A stretch of 64,000 bases of DNA from contig CAJZBQ010000025.1 of assembly GCA_914767885.1 (NCBI GenBank), positions 186,001 to 250,000 of the forward strand. The letters run 5' to 3'. This document shows positions 36,401-48,757 of this stretch, piece after piece. The DNA comes from Blepharisma stoltei. Lineage: Eukaryota > Ciliophora > Heterotrichea > Heterotrichida > Blepharismidae. The stretch's first letter is position 1. Each line of letters opens with the position of its first letter. Under the pieces are notes generated by a model, which worked only from the letters and a program-made list of their open reading frames with translations, ran no database searches and was not told the DNA's origin. The translations under genes were made by a program, and so were the position numbers.

Positions 36401-39400
36401 TAAAGATGCAACTGAATTTCCAATTCCGTTATAAAAAGAATTATCTTTAAAAGTCAGGTTCCTTAAAATGAGCGCTGTGGACATAGTTGCAGCCAAAGCA
36501 ATGCTATTCCCACTTGATTGATTTTCGATAAAAAAAGAATTTTGAACTACTGTTTGATTTATACAGCTTGATAAGATTAATCCTGCATTGTTTTTTGCAC
36601 AATAACTCTTATAAATAGTGTTGTAATCAAAGATAAAATTATTTATGCTAGCAGTTGATATAACTGAATAACAGCTTGGCAATGAAGAGACTACTGATGA
36701 ATTTATATAAAGATAGCCCAAGCTTTTCAAATAGTTAATAGTCACAGTGTTAATATCTTCGTTTAAATTGTCTCCATTTGTATTTCAAGTTGAGTTTAGA
36801 ATAGAAAGATTTGGAAGGCTGGATAAAAAAATTCCTTGCCCTCCAAAAGAGTTTTTAGTAAAATTCAAGTATTTAAAAATTATTGTTTTTGGAGGATAGA
36901 CTACTTTTAGTTTTTTGCCTGAATCCAATGTAATAATTGCTCAATCTCCACTAATGAATTCTTGAATAAGGTTGCCTTTGTAAGAAATTCTTATAACTCC
37001 ATCGTCTTCTGAAAAATTATTTAGAAAAGTGCAGTTATTTATTAAGATATTTTGAAGATCCTTATTATATTGGAGAATCAAAAATGATGATCTAGAGGCA
37101 CTGTTGTTCTGGAAAAGCACATTTTCTATACGAATATTTATCAAATTCTCATAAATTGGCTGGCTGTTATTATCAATTTTTAGTGGCATGTCCATTTGAT
37201 ACTGGTTAATATAGAAAAAGCCATCATAATTAAAGTTGTACTCGAAAATTGAGTTTAGAAGAGTGAAGTTCAAAATTTGGTTAAATGTAAACATAGCATT
37301 TTTTGACAATTCAGGATCATTGTTATTTACTAAGTTATACTCAGCTGTAATATTTTCTATTTCCACATAATTTATTTGGTTGAGTACCATAAATCCAGCC
37401 AATTCAAGACCATTATTAATTTCATATCCATTATTTAGCAAAGAAACGGAGCTATTGATAAAATGAATTTCTCCACAATAGTTTGAGTTGCATGAATTCG
37501 ATATAATGACTCCGCTTTGGGGATTAGCCATTATATTGTAGAAATTAACGAGGCTCATATTCAAAATTCCTCCATTTAATGTAATAATTGAGTTGTATTG
37601 TTGCCTGAAGTTTTTAATTTCCACAATCTAATATAAAAATTACTTTCAAATTTAAAATTCCATTTGAATTAATTTCAAAAAAGTTGACACTATTGAATTG
37701 AGTACAAGTGGATTGTGGGACATAAGAACTAGAATTAAGTATATTACCATGATCATCAGTAATTTTCTCACTACTAATAGTTAATTTCTTGCAATAATCG
37801 CAGTCAGAGCAATAAGGACTAAACTTTGTGCTTCCATCAAAAATAATGTTTTCAAAAGTTACATCAGTTTGTATGTCAAGTGTTATTGGGTATGTATCAA
37901 CCAAAATAGTGATTTTATCATTATCATCGACACAGCTGGTGTGATTATAAATCGAGCAATATAAAGGCTTTACAATAATTTTAATTTGCTTACTCCCTTC
38001 CATGAGCGAACAAAACCATAATAAGAAAAATCCCCTATTTTTTTGCCCAAAAACCCACCCTCCGTCAGCGATAAAAAAATTTTTAATAGAAAAATTTTAT
38101 TAACTCCCCCCCCCCCCCTCCGTGAGCGAACAAAACCATTAGAAAAATCGCCATTTTTTGACCAAAAACCCACCCTCCGTGAGTGAACAAAAATTTTTTT
38201 AATAGAAAAATTTTAATGGAAAAAAATTTTGATATATAAGTGATAATTAGTATAATGAAATCTAGAGCTAATTCTGTTTAATTTTAAACAAATTGCGTTT
38301 TAAAACATAAATTTTGCAAATTAAATTAATATTTGCTTCCCAATTTTTGCAAATTAGGATTTTTTTTAAATTTCGAAAAAAATATTTTTTATAAAAATTT
38401 ATATATATAAATTTTTTTTAAAAAAAAAAAATTAACCCCCCTCCGTGAGCGAACAAAATTTTTTTGTTCGCTCTCACGGGGGGGGGGGGGGGGAGTAAGT
38501 AAAAATTTGATATATAAATAATAATTAATATAATGAAATCACTAGCTAGTTCTGGTAATTTTTGAACAACTTGCATTTTAAAGCATAAATTCGCAAATTA
38601 AATTAATTTTTGCTTTTCAATAATTACAAATTTGATTTTTTATAAATTTTTAAAAAAATATTAACCCCTGGGGGAGTTAGCAGACTCTCGAAATAAGGGC
38701 CTTGAAGTCGTTGCCTCAAACAAATATTTATCATCGACAACAATCGTTAAGTTATGTTTGCCTTTCATTAAATAGACAACTGAATACTTTCATGCTAATT
38801 GTGCAAATCCATAAGACAGCGAACTATATGGATTATCTATTGAGCCATCCCCTTGCTCTACATTCTCTGCACTTATAAAACTTTCATCTGGGACTTCTTC
38901 TGTGCTCCCATCTGAAATTGGGATACACAGCTGTATATTTAATTTTGAATGATAATAATTCGTATAATATCTCGGACAATTATCAATACAAAATCCATAA
39001 AATTGAATATTTGAGCACAATTTGCAAATTTTTAGATTTGAAGCAAGGCAAAAAGGACAATTTGGATCAGGGCAAGAATCTGAATAGCATCGAAAATAGT
39101 CATAAAAGCAATCATCATAATTGCAAGAGTAGTCACAAGATCAGCTCCACTTATAATAGCTCAAATAGCAACCATGATTTTTATAGCAATTATTAGGGGT
39201 ATTGAGTGGATAATTTCAATCATGCATAATCTTTTGAGCATATAATGCATTAAGATTAAGATTTACACTATAGCAGCTCGGGTCAAAATCACAGTCTAAA
39301 ACTAAACATTCTGGCTTACAAGTCCCAAGTTCAGCCAGATGGCAGCCTGGAGCACACGATGGACAGTCATTTCCATCAAATCCACAGTCTTCGTTATTGC

Positions 39401-40160
39401 ATTCACTATCGCAAATTCCATTGTTTATCATAGAGTTGAAGCAATTAGCAGCACAATCCCCACATAAATGATTATCATAATTGCATGATTTATATGCACA
39501 GACAGAATCACATTTAGAATTTTCTAATAAGTCTGGGTAGCACCCTGGAGCGCATAAACAGTATCCATTATCATATAAACAGTCAGCTGTGTTACATTGT
39601 TGGTCACATCAAAAATTTGTCATTAAACTCCCAGTACATCCTGGACTGCATGTCGAATTTCAGCAGCTGTCTCAATCATATTGACAATTATAATTCATAC
39701 AAGCCCAATCACATATTCCATTTTCGAGCATAGACTTCGTGCAGCCTGGACTGCATTCCTAAATAAAGCTTACACAGGTAAAATTGCTGAAATTGCACGA
39801 ATAATTATTACATTCTGAGTGGCAGACTGAATCTTCAAGAAATTCTAAAGTGCAGCCATTTGAGCAGTATCCACAATCTCCATGATCAAAACCACAGTAA
39901 GCTGAATTGCATGAAGAATCGCAGACTCCGTTACTTGCTAGAGTGCAATTAGTATAATAAGAGCAATATCATTCACAGTCACCTCCGTCAAAGCTGCAGC
40001 CTTGTGTCATACAGCTGGTATCACAATACCCATCACCGATCTGATTAGAATTTACAGAATATCAGTAGCAATTTGGCGAGCATAGCGCCAAAACGTAGGG
40101 AATTGAGAAGAATTTTAAAAGGAATATAGATCTCAAGTCGCTAAAATAATGTTCTGTCAT
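30482..40160 (-). CDS. Giant LNR/beta-helix/multi-pass membrane protein, copy B
   Basis: Tandem paralogue of copy A with the same order: signal peptide (MTEHYFSDLRSIFLLKFFS), LNR-like units (CSFDGGDC, CGFDHGDC, CGFDGNDC), beta-helix repeats (GGSIYSNN, GGALYLTST), Cys-rich module (SCQICEAGTYNLIAGEPC), membrane segments and a charged tail ending SPTLKEIE before TAG at 30482-30484. Introns at 40041-40055, 39759-39773 (15 nt) and 37628-37643 (16 nt) match those of copy A. Inserts: MITE at 32212-32493, IES at 33476-33665, a composite block near 34119-35025, a retroposon at 35107-35566 and a MITE-in-MITE at 37993-38679. The first, second, fourth and fifth restore the frame on removal. About 2,370 residues are expected. 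Function unknown; cell-surface role inferred. Confidence 0.8.
32212..32493 (+). mobile_element. Degenerate MITE family a, in copy B
   Basis: Bounded by TA at 32210-32211 and 32492-32493. Removing 282 bp gives YFKLRECEVGEVSASKSC, matching YFKLRECEIGEALATKSC in copy A, which has no insert here. Confidence 0.85.
33476..33665. other. IES (190 bp) without MITE ends, in copy B
   Basis: Flanked by TA at 33474-33475 and 33664-33665. Removal gives CKIIEYKDSSIIGSH, aligned with CKIINSSILRSY of copy A. No terminal inverted repeat seen; may be an old element. Confidence 0.65.
34119..35025. mobile_element. Composite insert: MITE plus family-3 retroposon
   Basis: Copy A reads straight through this place (FSENKCDYRGS). 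Here about 900 bp intervene. 34124-34507 is a degenerate family-a MITE (AAACAGAATTAGCTGCAGA body block, GATCGCTCACGAGGGAGTAA end). 34660-34950 contains a family-3 retroposon segment (TATCTGGGTAGGTTTTGGCT). I could not find one TA pair that restores the frame, so two or more separate excisions are likely. Confidence 0.55.
35107..35566 (+). mobile_element. SINE-like retroposon family 1 with 15-bp TSD, in copy B
   Basis: The perfect repeat GTTAAAAATCGTACA lies at 35107-35121 and 35552-35566. The element starts TAAATAAAATGGCATTCGG, is highly similar to the copy at 2356-2780, and ends in a (TTAAG)n tail. Removing it with one repeat copy gives CDNCTIFNNTSNHDGGG in frame. Confidence 0.9.
37628..37643 (-). 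other. 16-nt spliceosomal intron
   Basis: GTAATTTTTATATTAG on the minus strand; same position as in copy A. Confidence 0.85.
37993..38679 (-). mobile_element. MITE family a with a second family-a MITE nested in it
   Basis: The outer element has its right-hand motif pair at 37993-38100 and its body and left end at about 38500-38677. An inner copy, better preserved and with longer C/G runs, occupies about 38101-38498. Removing all 687 bp between TA at 37991-37992 and 38678-38679 gives RESAKQIKIIVKPLYC in frame, matching KLIKITVKPLYC of copy A. Confidence 0.85.
39759..39773 (-). other. 15-nt spliceosomal intron
   Basis: GTAAGCTTTATTTAG on the minus strand; same position as in copy A. Confidence 0.85.
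40041..40055 (-). other. 15-nt spliceosomal intron
   Basis: GTAAATTCTAATCAG on the minus strand; joins CYWYS to IGDGYCDTSC. Confidence 0.85.
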
Positions 40161-40542
40161 ATTAGATAATTATTGGTTAAATGTTTCATAAGGTATTTAA
40201 AAAAAACTAGTTTCCTTTGAATTAGTGCAAAATATCAGTTTGATCCCTTTAAATTAGACAAGATTTAATTTTATAAGTAAAAATAATAATAATTTAAAAC
40301 AAATTGCTGTGATACCACACTAATATCTACAAACAAAATTTACCGATAATTTGCTTTATTTCAAATGGGGAATATATTAGAATACTGCTTAAGCAAAATT
40401 AATTTTTGAATTTATACTTAAAAAAAAAAAATTATATGCTAATTTACGATAAATAACACACTAATGATGGCTTTGCCCAGTTAATTGGCAAGCTATATGA
40501 TTTGGAAGATAAATTTAAATTTGGCTGACCAAAAATGCTCCT

Positions 40543-40936
40543 TACTCCCCCCCCCCCCTCCGTGAGCGAAAAAAAAATTTTGTTCACTCACGGAGGGGGG
40601 TTAATTTATTTTTTAAAAAAAAATTTATATATAAATTTTATAAAAAAAATATTTTTTTCGAAATTTAAAAAAATCCTAATTTGCAAAAATTGGGAAGCAA
40701 ATATTAATTTAATTTGCAAAATTTATGTTTTAAAACGCAATTTGTTTAAAATTAAACAGAATTAGCTCTAGATTTCATTATACTAATTATCACTTATATA
40801 TCAAAATTTTTTTCCATTAAAAATTTTTTCTATTAAAAAAAAATTTTTGTTCGCTCACGGAGGGTGGGTTTTTGGTCAAAAAATGGTGATTTTTCTAATG
40901 GTTTTGTTCGCTCACGGAGGGGGGGGGGGGAGTTAG
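40543..40936 (+). mobile_element. MITE family a, intergenic
   Basis: Full copy with left hairpin (CTCCGTGAGCGAAAAAAA and complement), AT-rich body and right motif pair ending in a G-run and AGTTAG. Confidence 0.88.
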
Positions 40937-41074
40937 CGAGTTCTTCTTTGAAGCAAAGCCCCTTAAAAATGAAAGAAAAATCTTTTCCTGTTTCAAGGGC
41001 TAGTTTTTGTTTAAAACAGCATTAACATGTAATTTTTTAAATCGATATTTATTTCAAATTTTTAAAAATTTATT

Positions 41075-41463
41075 TACTCCCCCCCCCCCTCCGTGAGCGA
41101 ACAAAAAAATTTTGTTCGCTCACGGAGGGGGGTTTAATTTTTTTTTTTAAAAAAAATTTATATATAAATTTTATAAAAAATATTTTTTTTCGAAATTTAA
41201 AAAAATCCTAATTTGCAAAAATTGGGAAGCAAATATTAATTTAATTTGCAAATTTATGTTTTAAAACGCAATTTGTTTAAAATTAAACAGAATTAGCTCT
41301 AGATTTCATTATACTAATTATCACTTATATATCAAAATTTTTTTCCATTAAAATTTTTTCTATTAAAAAAATTTTTGTTCACTCACGGAGGGTGGGTTTT
41401 TGGTCAAAAAATGGCGATTTTTCTAATGGTTTTGTTCGCTCACGGAGGGGGGGGGGGAGAGTT
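41075..41463 (+). mobile_element. MITE family a, intergenic
   Basis: Full copy, nearly identical in the body to the copies at 1455 and 42404, indicating recent spread. Confidence 0.88.
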
Positions 41464-42403
41464 ATAATTTAAATTATTTAAACAGCATACTATTTTGCTT
41501 CTAGCTTGAAAATAAAACAATTTATAAATAAATTTCTAAATAAACCTAAATGATTTGATAATATATTTTTGGTTTTGCTTATTTTTAATAGAGGGAGTAA
41601 GATCCATTTAAAAATTTGATTTTAAGTTTTTTAAACAATTGCCTATTTTACTTTTATAGTTAAAACACATTGAATCATATATATTATTATAAATTCTATT
41701 TCAGTAATGAAAACAGTTCATCTCTTAATCAAGAGAGCTCTCCATGGTTTATTTAGAAAATTCTTGCTTATTTAATGGCATATAAGATTTACCCTCAGCA
41801 GGCAAAAAGTAAAATTAAGTGCCTAAAGCTATACTAATATTTAAAAAGTGCTGTTTAGCGTCTTGCATTATGATTTATCTCTTTGGATTAATCGTACTCA
41901 AAGCTATTATCCTTTGCCTAATAGTTATTAGGTTCCACATGTGCAAAGTGTTATTCCATATGTGGATGCTCTATATTTGAGCGATTTTACATGTAAAAAT
42001 TTTCAAACGATTTGAGGTATAGATAATATTACAGATCTCAAACCTCTTTTTATATTAAATAATTAATGTTTATAAGCTTAAATCAAGCTGGGTTATAGGC
42101 TTAATGCATTGAGCTAAGAGACTAAGGATATTGCTCTGAGCATGTATTGATTTAATAGGTCCGGCTAAACAGCAAAAACTGCCTTAAATTAAAAATTTTT
42201 AATGAAACTACTCCTGCCTGTCTTAATCTATTTCCTATCTTTGATAAAATTAATAGTAGAGATATTAAATTGCTAATATATTGCATATTTTATTACTTTT
42301 GCTAGCTCATAAAATATTTTATATAAGAAAATTTGTTAATATAAGATCCAAGCAAGGTTTTAGATGTCAAAATTAGAATCTTTTTTAATCAAGAATGCTC
42401 TTT
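41464..42403. other. AT-rich spacer
   Basis: No gene, repeat or RNA recognised between two MITE copies. Confidence 0.45.
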
Positions 42404-42800
42404 TACTCCCCCCCCCCCCCTCCGTGAGCGAACAAAAAAAATTTTGTTCGCTCACGAGGGGGGTTAATTTTTTTTTTTAAAAAAAATTTATATATAAATT
42501 TATAAAAAATATTTTTTTCGAAATTTAAAAAAAATCCTAATTTGCAAAAATTGGGAAGCAAATATTAATTTAATTTGCAAAATTTATGTTTTTAAAACGC
42601 AATTTGTTTAAAATTAAACAGAATTAGCTCTAGATTTCATTATACTAATTATCACTTATATATCAAAATTTTTTTCCATTAAAATTTTTTCTATTAAAAA
42701 AATTTTTGTTCACTCACGGAGGGTGGGTTTTTTGGTCAAAAAATGGCGATTTTTCTAATGGTTTTGTTCGCTCACGGAGGGGGGGGGGGGGGGGAGTTAG
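42404..42800 (+). mobile_element. MITE family a, intergenic
   Basis: Full copy with the typical left hairpin and right motif pair; very long G-run at the right end. Confidence 0.88.
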
Positions 42801-43164
42801 TCATTTAGTTTATAAATTCCTTTTGTATGATCACAATTGAGGGCTGAAAGCGAATTTCAAAAATAGTAGACAAGCTAGAATAAGCTGGCATTTAAATAAG
42901 CCAATTTATGAATGCTTGTTGTGATTATGAAATTTCACATTTATTGCTTATAATAATTAATATCGATATCTAAATAAATTGCATGCACCTCAGTAATTTA
43001 TCAATGAGCTAAAATACATTTTTAGCATACAATTATTGAGATACAATTTTGAATTTTTATGAGAAATTGTTGAGAATTGAGATTAAATAACGAGCGTTCT
43101 ATTTCATTCAGTTATTAATATAATTAAATTTCAAGATGCTTTTAAGATTAGTATAATAATTAAT
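42801..43164. other. AT-rich spacer
   Basis: Nothing recognised; lies between a MITE and the 3' end of the first kinase gene. Confidence 0.4.
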
Positions 43165-46100
43165 TTATACACTAATCTGATAGCTTTTCCTTATTTTAAC
43201 CAGTTCGCTAAGTCTTTTTCTTTCCATTGGATTTTTTGCTTGCATTAAAGTTAATAACTCTTTTAATCAATTGGCTTTAATCTCATTGTTTATGTAATTT
43301 CATCCATAGTCTTTCATCCATTGTTCTCTTTCAATTGGGGTATGAAAAGGAATATCCTGTATATTTAACTCTAAAAAAACTAATGCTAAGGCATACACAT
43401 CAGATTTTTGCTTATTCATAATAATTCTTTGTGGTAATTCTTCTCCATCCATTTGTGAATAAACTTCTGGAGGTAAATATGTTGGTTGGCCAAACTTATT
43501 TGTTAGAGCTAGGTCTGAGAAAATAGCTGTGCCTTTAGAAACGACAGAAGAGGCATTGTAGTCAGCAATTTTAAATTTTCATCCATCTGTATATTTTTTA
43601 ACAAATATATTCTGGGGTTTTATGTCCCTATGTACGATGCCATAATCGTGCATTAACTTGAACCCTTTTAAAAGCGTGTCAATGCAATATTCTATATTCT
43701 TATCACTACGAAGCAGCTTTTCTTTTATTGCTGTTTCTAAATCTATATCGCATTGCTCCATTGCAAATCCAAAAGTAAACTCTTTATTTTGAGGATCAAA
43801 ATCTATATATAATCCATAAAATTCCATAAAAATTTCATCTTTTTTGCTAAGAAAAATTGCATTCGCTAACTCATTGCAAACTAATTTTATGGCATCATTC
43901 TTTGATTTTTCAATTATACATTCTTTGAAAATAACTTTTTTGTTCTCAGATTCCAGCCAGCCTTTATAAATCCTTGAATTGCTAGTAAGGTTTAAATATA
44001 AATCTTTCTCAAATATGATATCTTCTTTATTTAGAATTTTAAATCCTCTATTTCTACCTTTATTCAAATGCTCACTATTTTTCTTTGAATTCATTCTAAA
44101 AAATTTTTGAGAGCTTCTTTCTTCAAATAATTTTCTGATTTTATAGAAATTTCTTTTGATTTCTCTTTTTGCCGAAAATTTCCACACTCCTATATACTCT
44201 TCGAAAATTTTAGTTTTTTTAAAGTTTTCTTGTCAAGATCTATAGGAAGTAATTTTAATATTTCTTTTGATGTAGCTCGATCTTCTATATTATTCTCTAA
44301 ACATTCAACTGCTTCTTTTATTAAAAACGGTTTGTATTCCTTATCTTTTGCTAAAAATTTTAAGCATAAAATCAATAATTTGCGATAGGTAATAGCTTCT
44401 TGGCCAAATCTCCGAATAAATAAAACGAGTCCAATCTTTAATGTAGATTGCATATCATGCTTTGTTCATCTTTTTCTAAGCATCCTTCAGCAAATGATTC
44501 ATCTTCTTTCTTTGAGAATGCAAGAGAAGAGGGTGTTTTCTTTATTGTTAGTGTCTCTTTTTTGAATGGCAGATTATGAAAAAACTGTGTATTATTTCTA
44601 TCTGAATTGTTTTCCTTTGCAAAATTATCCATGTTTCCACTTTTCTGTTGTTTTCGAAAAAAAATTGTCTTCAAATATAAACCTAAACCTTTAAGTCTCA
44701 TCTTGCAGCGAGAAAATTTTACTATAAAATTTATATTTGCTTCTTTGCTTTGAAGTTTCAGCTTCTTTAAATGCATTGATTTTAAGCTTTGCTTTACAAA
44801 AATAAATCTTGAATCTTGGTCAATTATTAGCAAAACGAGTGCTTATTTCCATATCACCATAATTAAATAATAGGTTTTTTTTTCGGCTTCGATTAAGCTA
44901 GAGTTTTTTTGTATTTTAATAACTGGAGTTTGCTGCAGCTCGATAATATAGATAGATAGATAACTGGAGTTTGCAGAGCAGATGGCGAAGATTGGGCTTT
45001 AATTCTTTTTCGTAGTACTTGACGTGATTTTTTGGTGAAGAGAGCATTTTAAATTATAAATAAACAGACATTAAAAAAAGTCTCCTTATTTGATTTTAGT
45101 AAATAAGTTGATATAAAAAGTACATATGATTCTTTTCTCAAAAATAAAAGTCGAAGTATTTTTTTATATTTTTATTTTCTTCTTATTCTTTTTTTTTATT
45201 TATTAAGGTTATCACTCAAGGAAGTCAATTTCTCTTATTTTCACAACTTTCTCAATACTCTCGTATTTTTTGATTTATAATTTCTATTTTTTCTCTGTAT
45301 GTTTCTTTCATCGTTAACTCAAATCTTCATCCACATAAAACTATCTCACTAGTCAGTTAAATTCACTCTTTCAAAATCCTTATTTATTCTTAAATAAGAA
45401 AAGATAAAATATTTTTTTTTAATTTAAAAACTGTAAAACTGCATGAATATAGAGAAATCTAAAAAAGTGCATGAGCTTTCTCAAAGCTTGAGCAAAATAA
45501 CTAGCTTCAACAAATGCAGTAAATATTAAATCGCTAGAAACTTCTCTAAGTATTTCAAGCAAAAATTTAAAAATGGCATTTAAAATAATACAAATAAAAG
45601 TCAGTCGATTAAATCCTTTTGAGTAACAGCGTCAAAACTTCCTTAAAATATTTATCTCCATTTCTTCAATTATAGAATAAGTAACAGGTTTTCACTCAAA
45701 TTGAGAGTCATAAACTATTGTTGAGGAATCTTTTATATTGAAGTGACTATCCTCAAGCTTACGAAGAGCAAAATATGCATTTTCTAATGTGAAATTTTCA
45801 TAGCAATGCACAGTTAATATAATAATCCATATAGTTTGAAATTCTTTAGCTCTTTTTTCTTTTATTCAATCAGAATTATTGAATCTGATTCATAGTTTAT
45901 TTGCATCAGCATTGCTTTGAGATAAAGATTAAGTAAGAAATACGTCTTAACACTTGAATAAGATGATTTAAAGCTATATTTAGAGGAATATATAAGTTCA
46001 GATTTATTATTTCTGATAGGCTAGGCAAATATTCTGGCTTTAAAAGTGGTTTTCATTCTTCTTCATTTTTAAACTCTTCTATATAATCCTCAATTAGATG

Positions 46101-46215
46101 ATAAAATGAATTTTGTAATTTTCAATAAAATGCAAATTCAGCTACTACATTTTGATTTTCAGTAATCTTTAAAGGGTATGGATTAAATCAGGTGATGGTA
46201 ATACAGAAGAATAAG
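43165..46215 (-). pseudogene. Protein kinase paralogue A, kinase domain intact, 5' half broken
   Basis: The kinase domain (about 43165-44190) is open, with TGA as Trp: IFKECIIEK (likely ATP Lys), HRDIKPQN catalytic loop, DYN in place of DFG (KIADYNASS), then YLPPE, and ends SYQISV before TAA at 43165-43167. Upstream, segments at 44190-44453 and about 45620-46215 align with the N-terminal helical region of kinase B (SKEILKLL, VHCYENFTLENA, LIEDYIEEF), but at least two frameshifts (an A-run near 44215 and another near 44460) and several stops interrupt it. Unrecognised short IESs could explain some. I call the whole a probable pseudogene, with a possibly usable kinase domain. Confidence 0.55.
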
Positions 46216-46468
46216 CTATAAAATTTTGCATCTAATTAACTTTAAATTAATTAAAGCTCTATTATCTCATTTTATAGATTAAAAAATTCATTAAATGAGA
46301 TCTTTACCTTAAAGGAAGCAATATTATAAAGAATTCAATGTCTAACTCCTGACTAAAAGTTTCTTTATGAGGCACTTTAATTTTAAATTCATTTTTACTT
46401 TAAATAGCTTTATCTCTCTAAAAATAAAGAATGACTTTAAGACTTTTAAGCTAGCAATTTTTATTAAT

Positions 46469-48457
46469 TTATATTCCATTATTCTGATAGCCTGCTCTTA
46501 TTTTAATAAGCTCGCTAAGCCGTTTCCTTTCTTTCGGATTTTTGGTAAGCATCAAATTCAGCAAATCTTTTATTCAATAGGGTTTTATATCACAGTTTAT
46601 ATAGCTTGAAATCCATTCTTCTCTTTCTATATAGCTTGAAAATGTATGAATTTCTTGTTTGCACAATTCTAGAAAAACCAGTCCTAAAGAATAAACATCT
46701 GCTTTTTGTTTATTCATTACAATAGTTTTTGGACCATTGTCTCCATCATTTTGCACACATTCTGGAGGAATATAAGTCCTTTGGCCTTTGTTATCAAATA
46801 AAGTTTGGTATGAAAACAGCGCAGTTCCTTTAGAAATTAGAGAAGAGATGTTATAATCAGCAATTTTCAGTTTTAAGCCCCTCTTTGTGTTTTTAACAAA
46901 TATGTTTTGAGGCTTTATGTCTCTATGTGCAATGCCATAATCGTGCAATAACTTGAACCCTTTTAAAAGCGTATCAATGCAATATTCTATATTTTTATCG
47001 CTACTAAGCAGCTTTTCTTTTATTGCTCTCTCTAAATCCATATCGCATTGCTCCATTACAATTGCAAATGTAAAATCAGAATGGAGGGGTTCAAATTCTT
47101 TATATATTCCATAAAATTTCATAAATATTTCATCTTTTTCGCTAGCTCTCACGTGAGCGAAAAAAAAAATCTATTTGTTCAAGGAGGGGGTTTTAAAATT
47201 TATATATAAATTTTATATAATTTTTTTCGAATTTAAAAAATTTCCCAATTCGAAAAAATTTTGAAAGTGATTATTTATTTAATATATAAAATTTATGTGC
47301 TAAAATGCAAGCGGTTCAAAATTAAGCAGAATTAGCTAGAGATTTCATTATAATAATTATCACTTATATGTTAAAATATTTTTCTTAAAAAATTTTTCGT
47401 TCCAATAGTTTTGTTCGCTAATGGAAGGGGGAATAAGGAAAATTGCATTTGCTGCTTCATTGCAGAATAATTTAATCATTGACCATTTCGATTTTTCAAT
47501 CTTATATTCTTTGACAGCAACCTTTTTATTATTTAATGTGCCCATGTAAATCTTTGAATTCGAACTAGCGTTTACAATATCTTTGACATCTTCCCTTATT
47601 ATATCTTCTTTTGCTAAAACTTTAAATCCTTTAGCTTTTTCTCCTTTGCAGAATCTTCTTATATTCCTGAAATTTCTTCTAATTTCTTTCTGTGTTTTAA
47701 TTGTTCATACTTCTAATTGATTTTCAAATATTTTTATTTTTTTCGAGTCTTCGTCGCTTAATTTGTGCGATTTATTAGAGAGCAATTTTAATATTTCTTT
47801 TGATGTAGCTCTATCGTCTATGTGGCTCTCTAAGTACTTAATAGCTTCTTGCTCTAAAAAAAATTTAAAGTTTTCATCGCTTCCTAAAAATTTCAAAGCC
47901 AAAATCAATAGCTTTCGGTCTTTAATTCTTTCTTGACCAAATTTTTGCATATAATAAATAAGTCCTATCTTCACTGTAGATTTCATGTCAAATTTTACCC
48001 ATTTTCTTCGAATTTTCTCTGCAAATAAAAGCCATTCAATTAGCTCTTCTTCTGAATCTTTTGATGCAGCTTCTTCGAATTTCATTGTAATATTTATATC
48101 CATTTCTGCAATTATAGAATAAGTCTCTTGCTTTCGCTCAGTTTGAAATTCATAATGTTTTGATGAATTGCTGGACATAAATAGTTTATCTTCAAGAGTA
48201 GTAAGAACTATATTTGCATTATTTAATGTAAAATCTTCAATATAATGCACAATTGATATGATGGTTCAGATTTTTTCTAATTCATAAAATTTTATAATTT
48301 TATCTGAAGATATCTTCGAACTCTGAATATTTAAAAATTCAGAGTACCTAGGGAAGGCTGTAGGCTCTAAAAATGGCCTTAATTCTTCTTCATCTTTAAA
48401 AAGTTCTATATAATCTTCAAGCAGTCAAAGAAATGATGTTGGCTCTTTATTTTCCAT
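46469..48457 (-). CDS. Protein kinase B with N-terminal helical domain
   Basis: Starts MENKEPTSFLWLLEDYIE and, after removing a MITE at 47145-47435, gives 1698 nt, 565 residues. The N-terminal 300 or so residues are helical (LIYYMQKFGQERIKDRKLL) and unrecognised. The kinase domain follows: VAVKEY (ATP Lys), AIVMEQCDMDLERAIKEK hinge region, HRDIKPQNIF catalytic loop, IADYN instead of DFG, YIPPE instead of APE, and the VYSLGLVFLEL helix F. The metal-binding Asp is kept (D of DYN), so activity is possible. TGA is Trp in FLWLLED, KIWTIIS and LEVWTIKT. Tandem paralogue of kinase A. Substrate unknown. Confidence 0.8.
47145..47435 (+). mobile_element. Degenerate MITE family a, in kinase B
   Basis: Ends are CACGTGAGCGAAAAAAAAA and GTTTTGTTCGCTAATGGAAG, with TA at 47143-47144 and 47434-47435. 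Removing 291 bp gives AIFLSEKDEIFMKFYG, matching AIFLSKKDEIFMEFYG of kinase A. Confidence 0.85.
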
Positions 48458-48757
48458 TTTAATTATAAATTTCTATATTATTGAGGTTTATTTCTATATA
48501 TGTCATTACTTTACATCATTTTTACATAAAATTAACTCAAAATTAATGCATTAACACCATTTAGCTGAATAAATTTACAATATATACACATCATTAAGGA
48601 TATTTATTATGCTTATTTACTTAAATATATTATAAATTATCATCAAATAAAAATTTCATGTAAGCTTAATAAAAAAGTTCAAAAATTAAATTGTAATTAA
48701 AGATTTATAGCAAAAATATATGCTAGGCATGCTATTCATGCTATTAATTATCATTAT

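Noticed and set aside
38101..38498. C/G runs and repeats read as telomere-like or CRISPR-like
   Set aside because: They are ends of MITEs with no spacer-repeat array and no telomeric unit.
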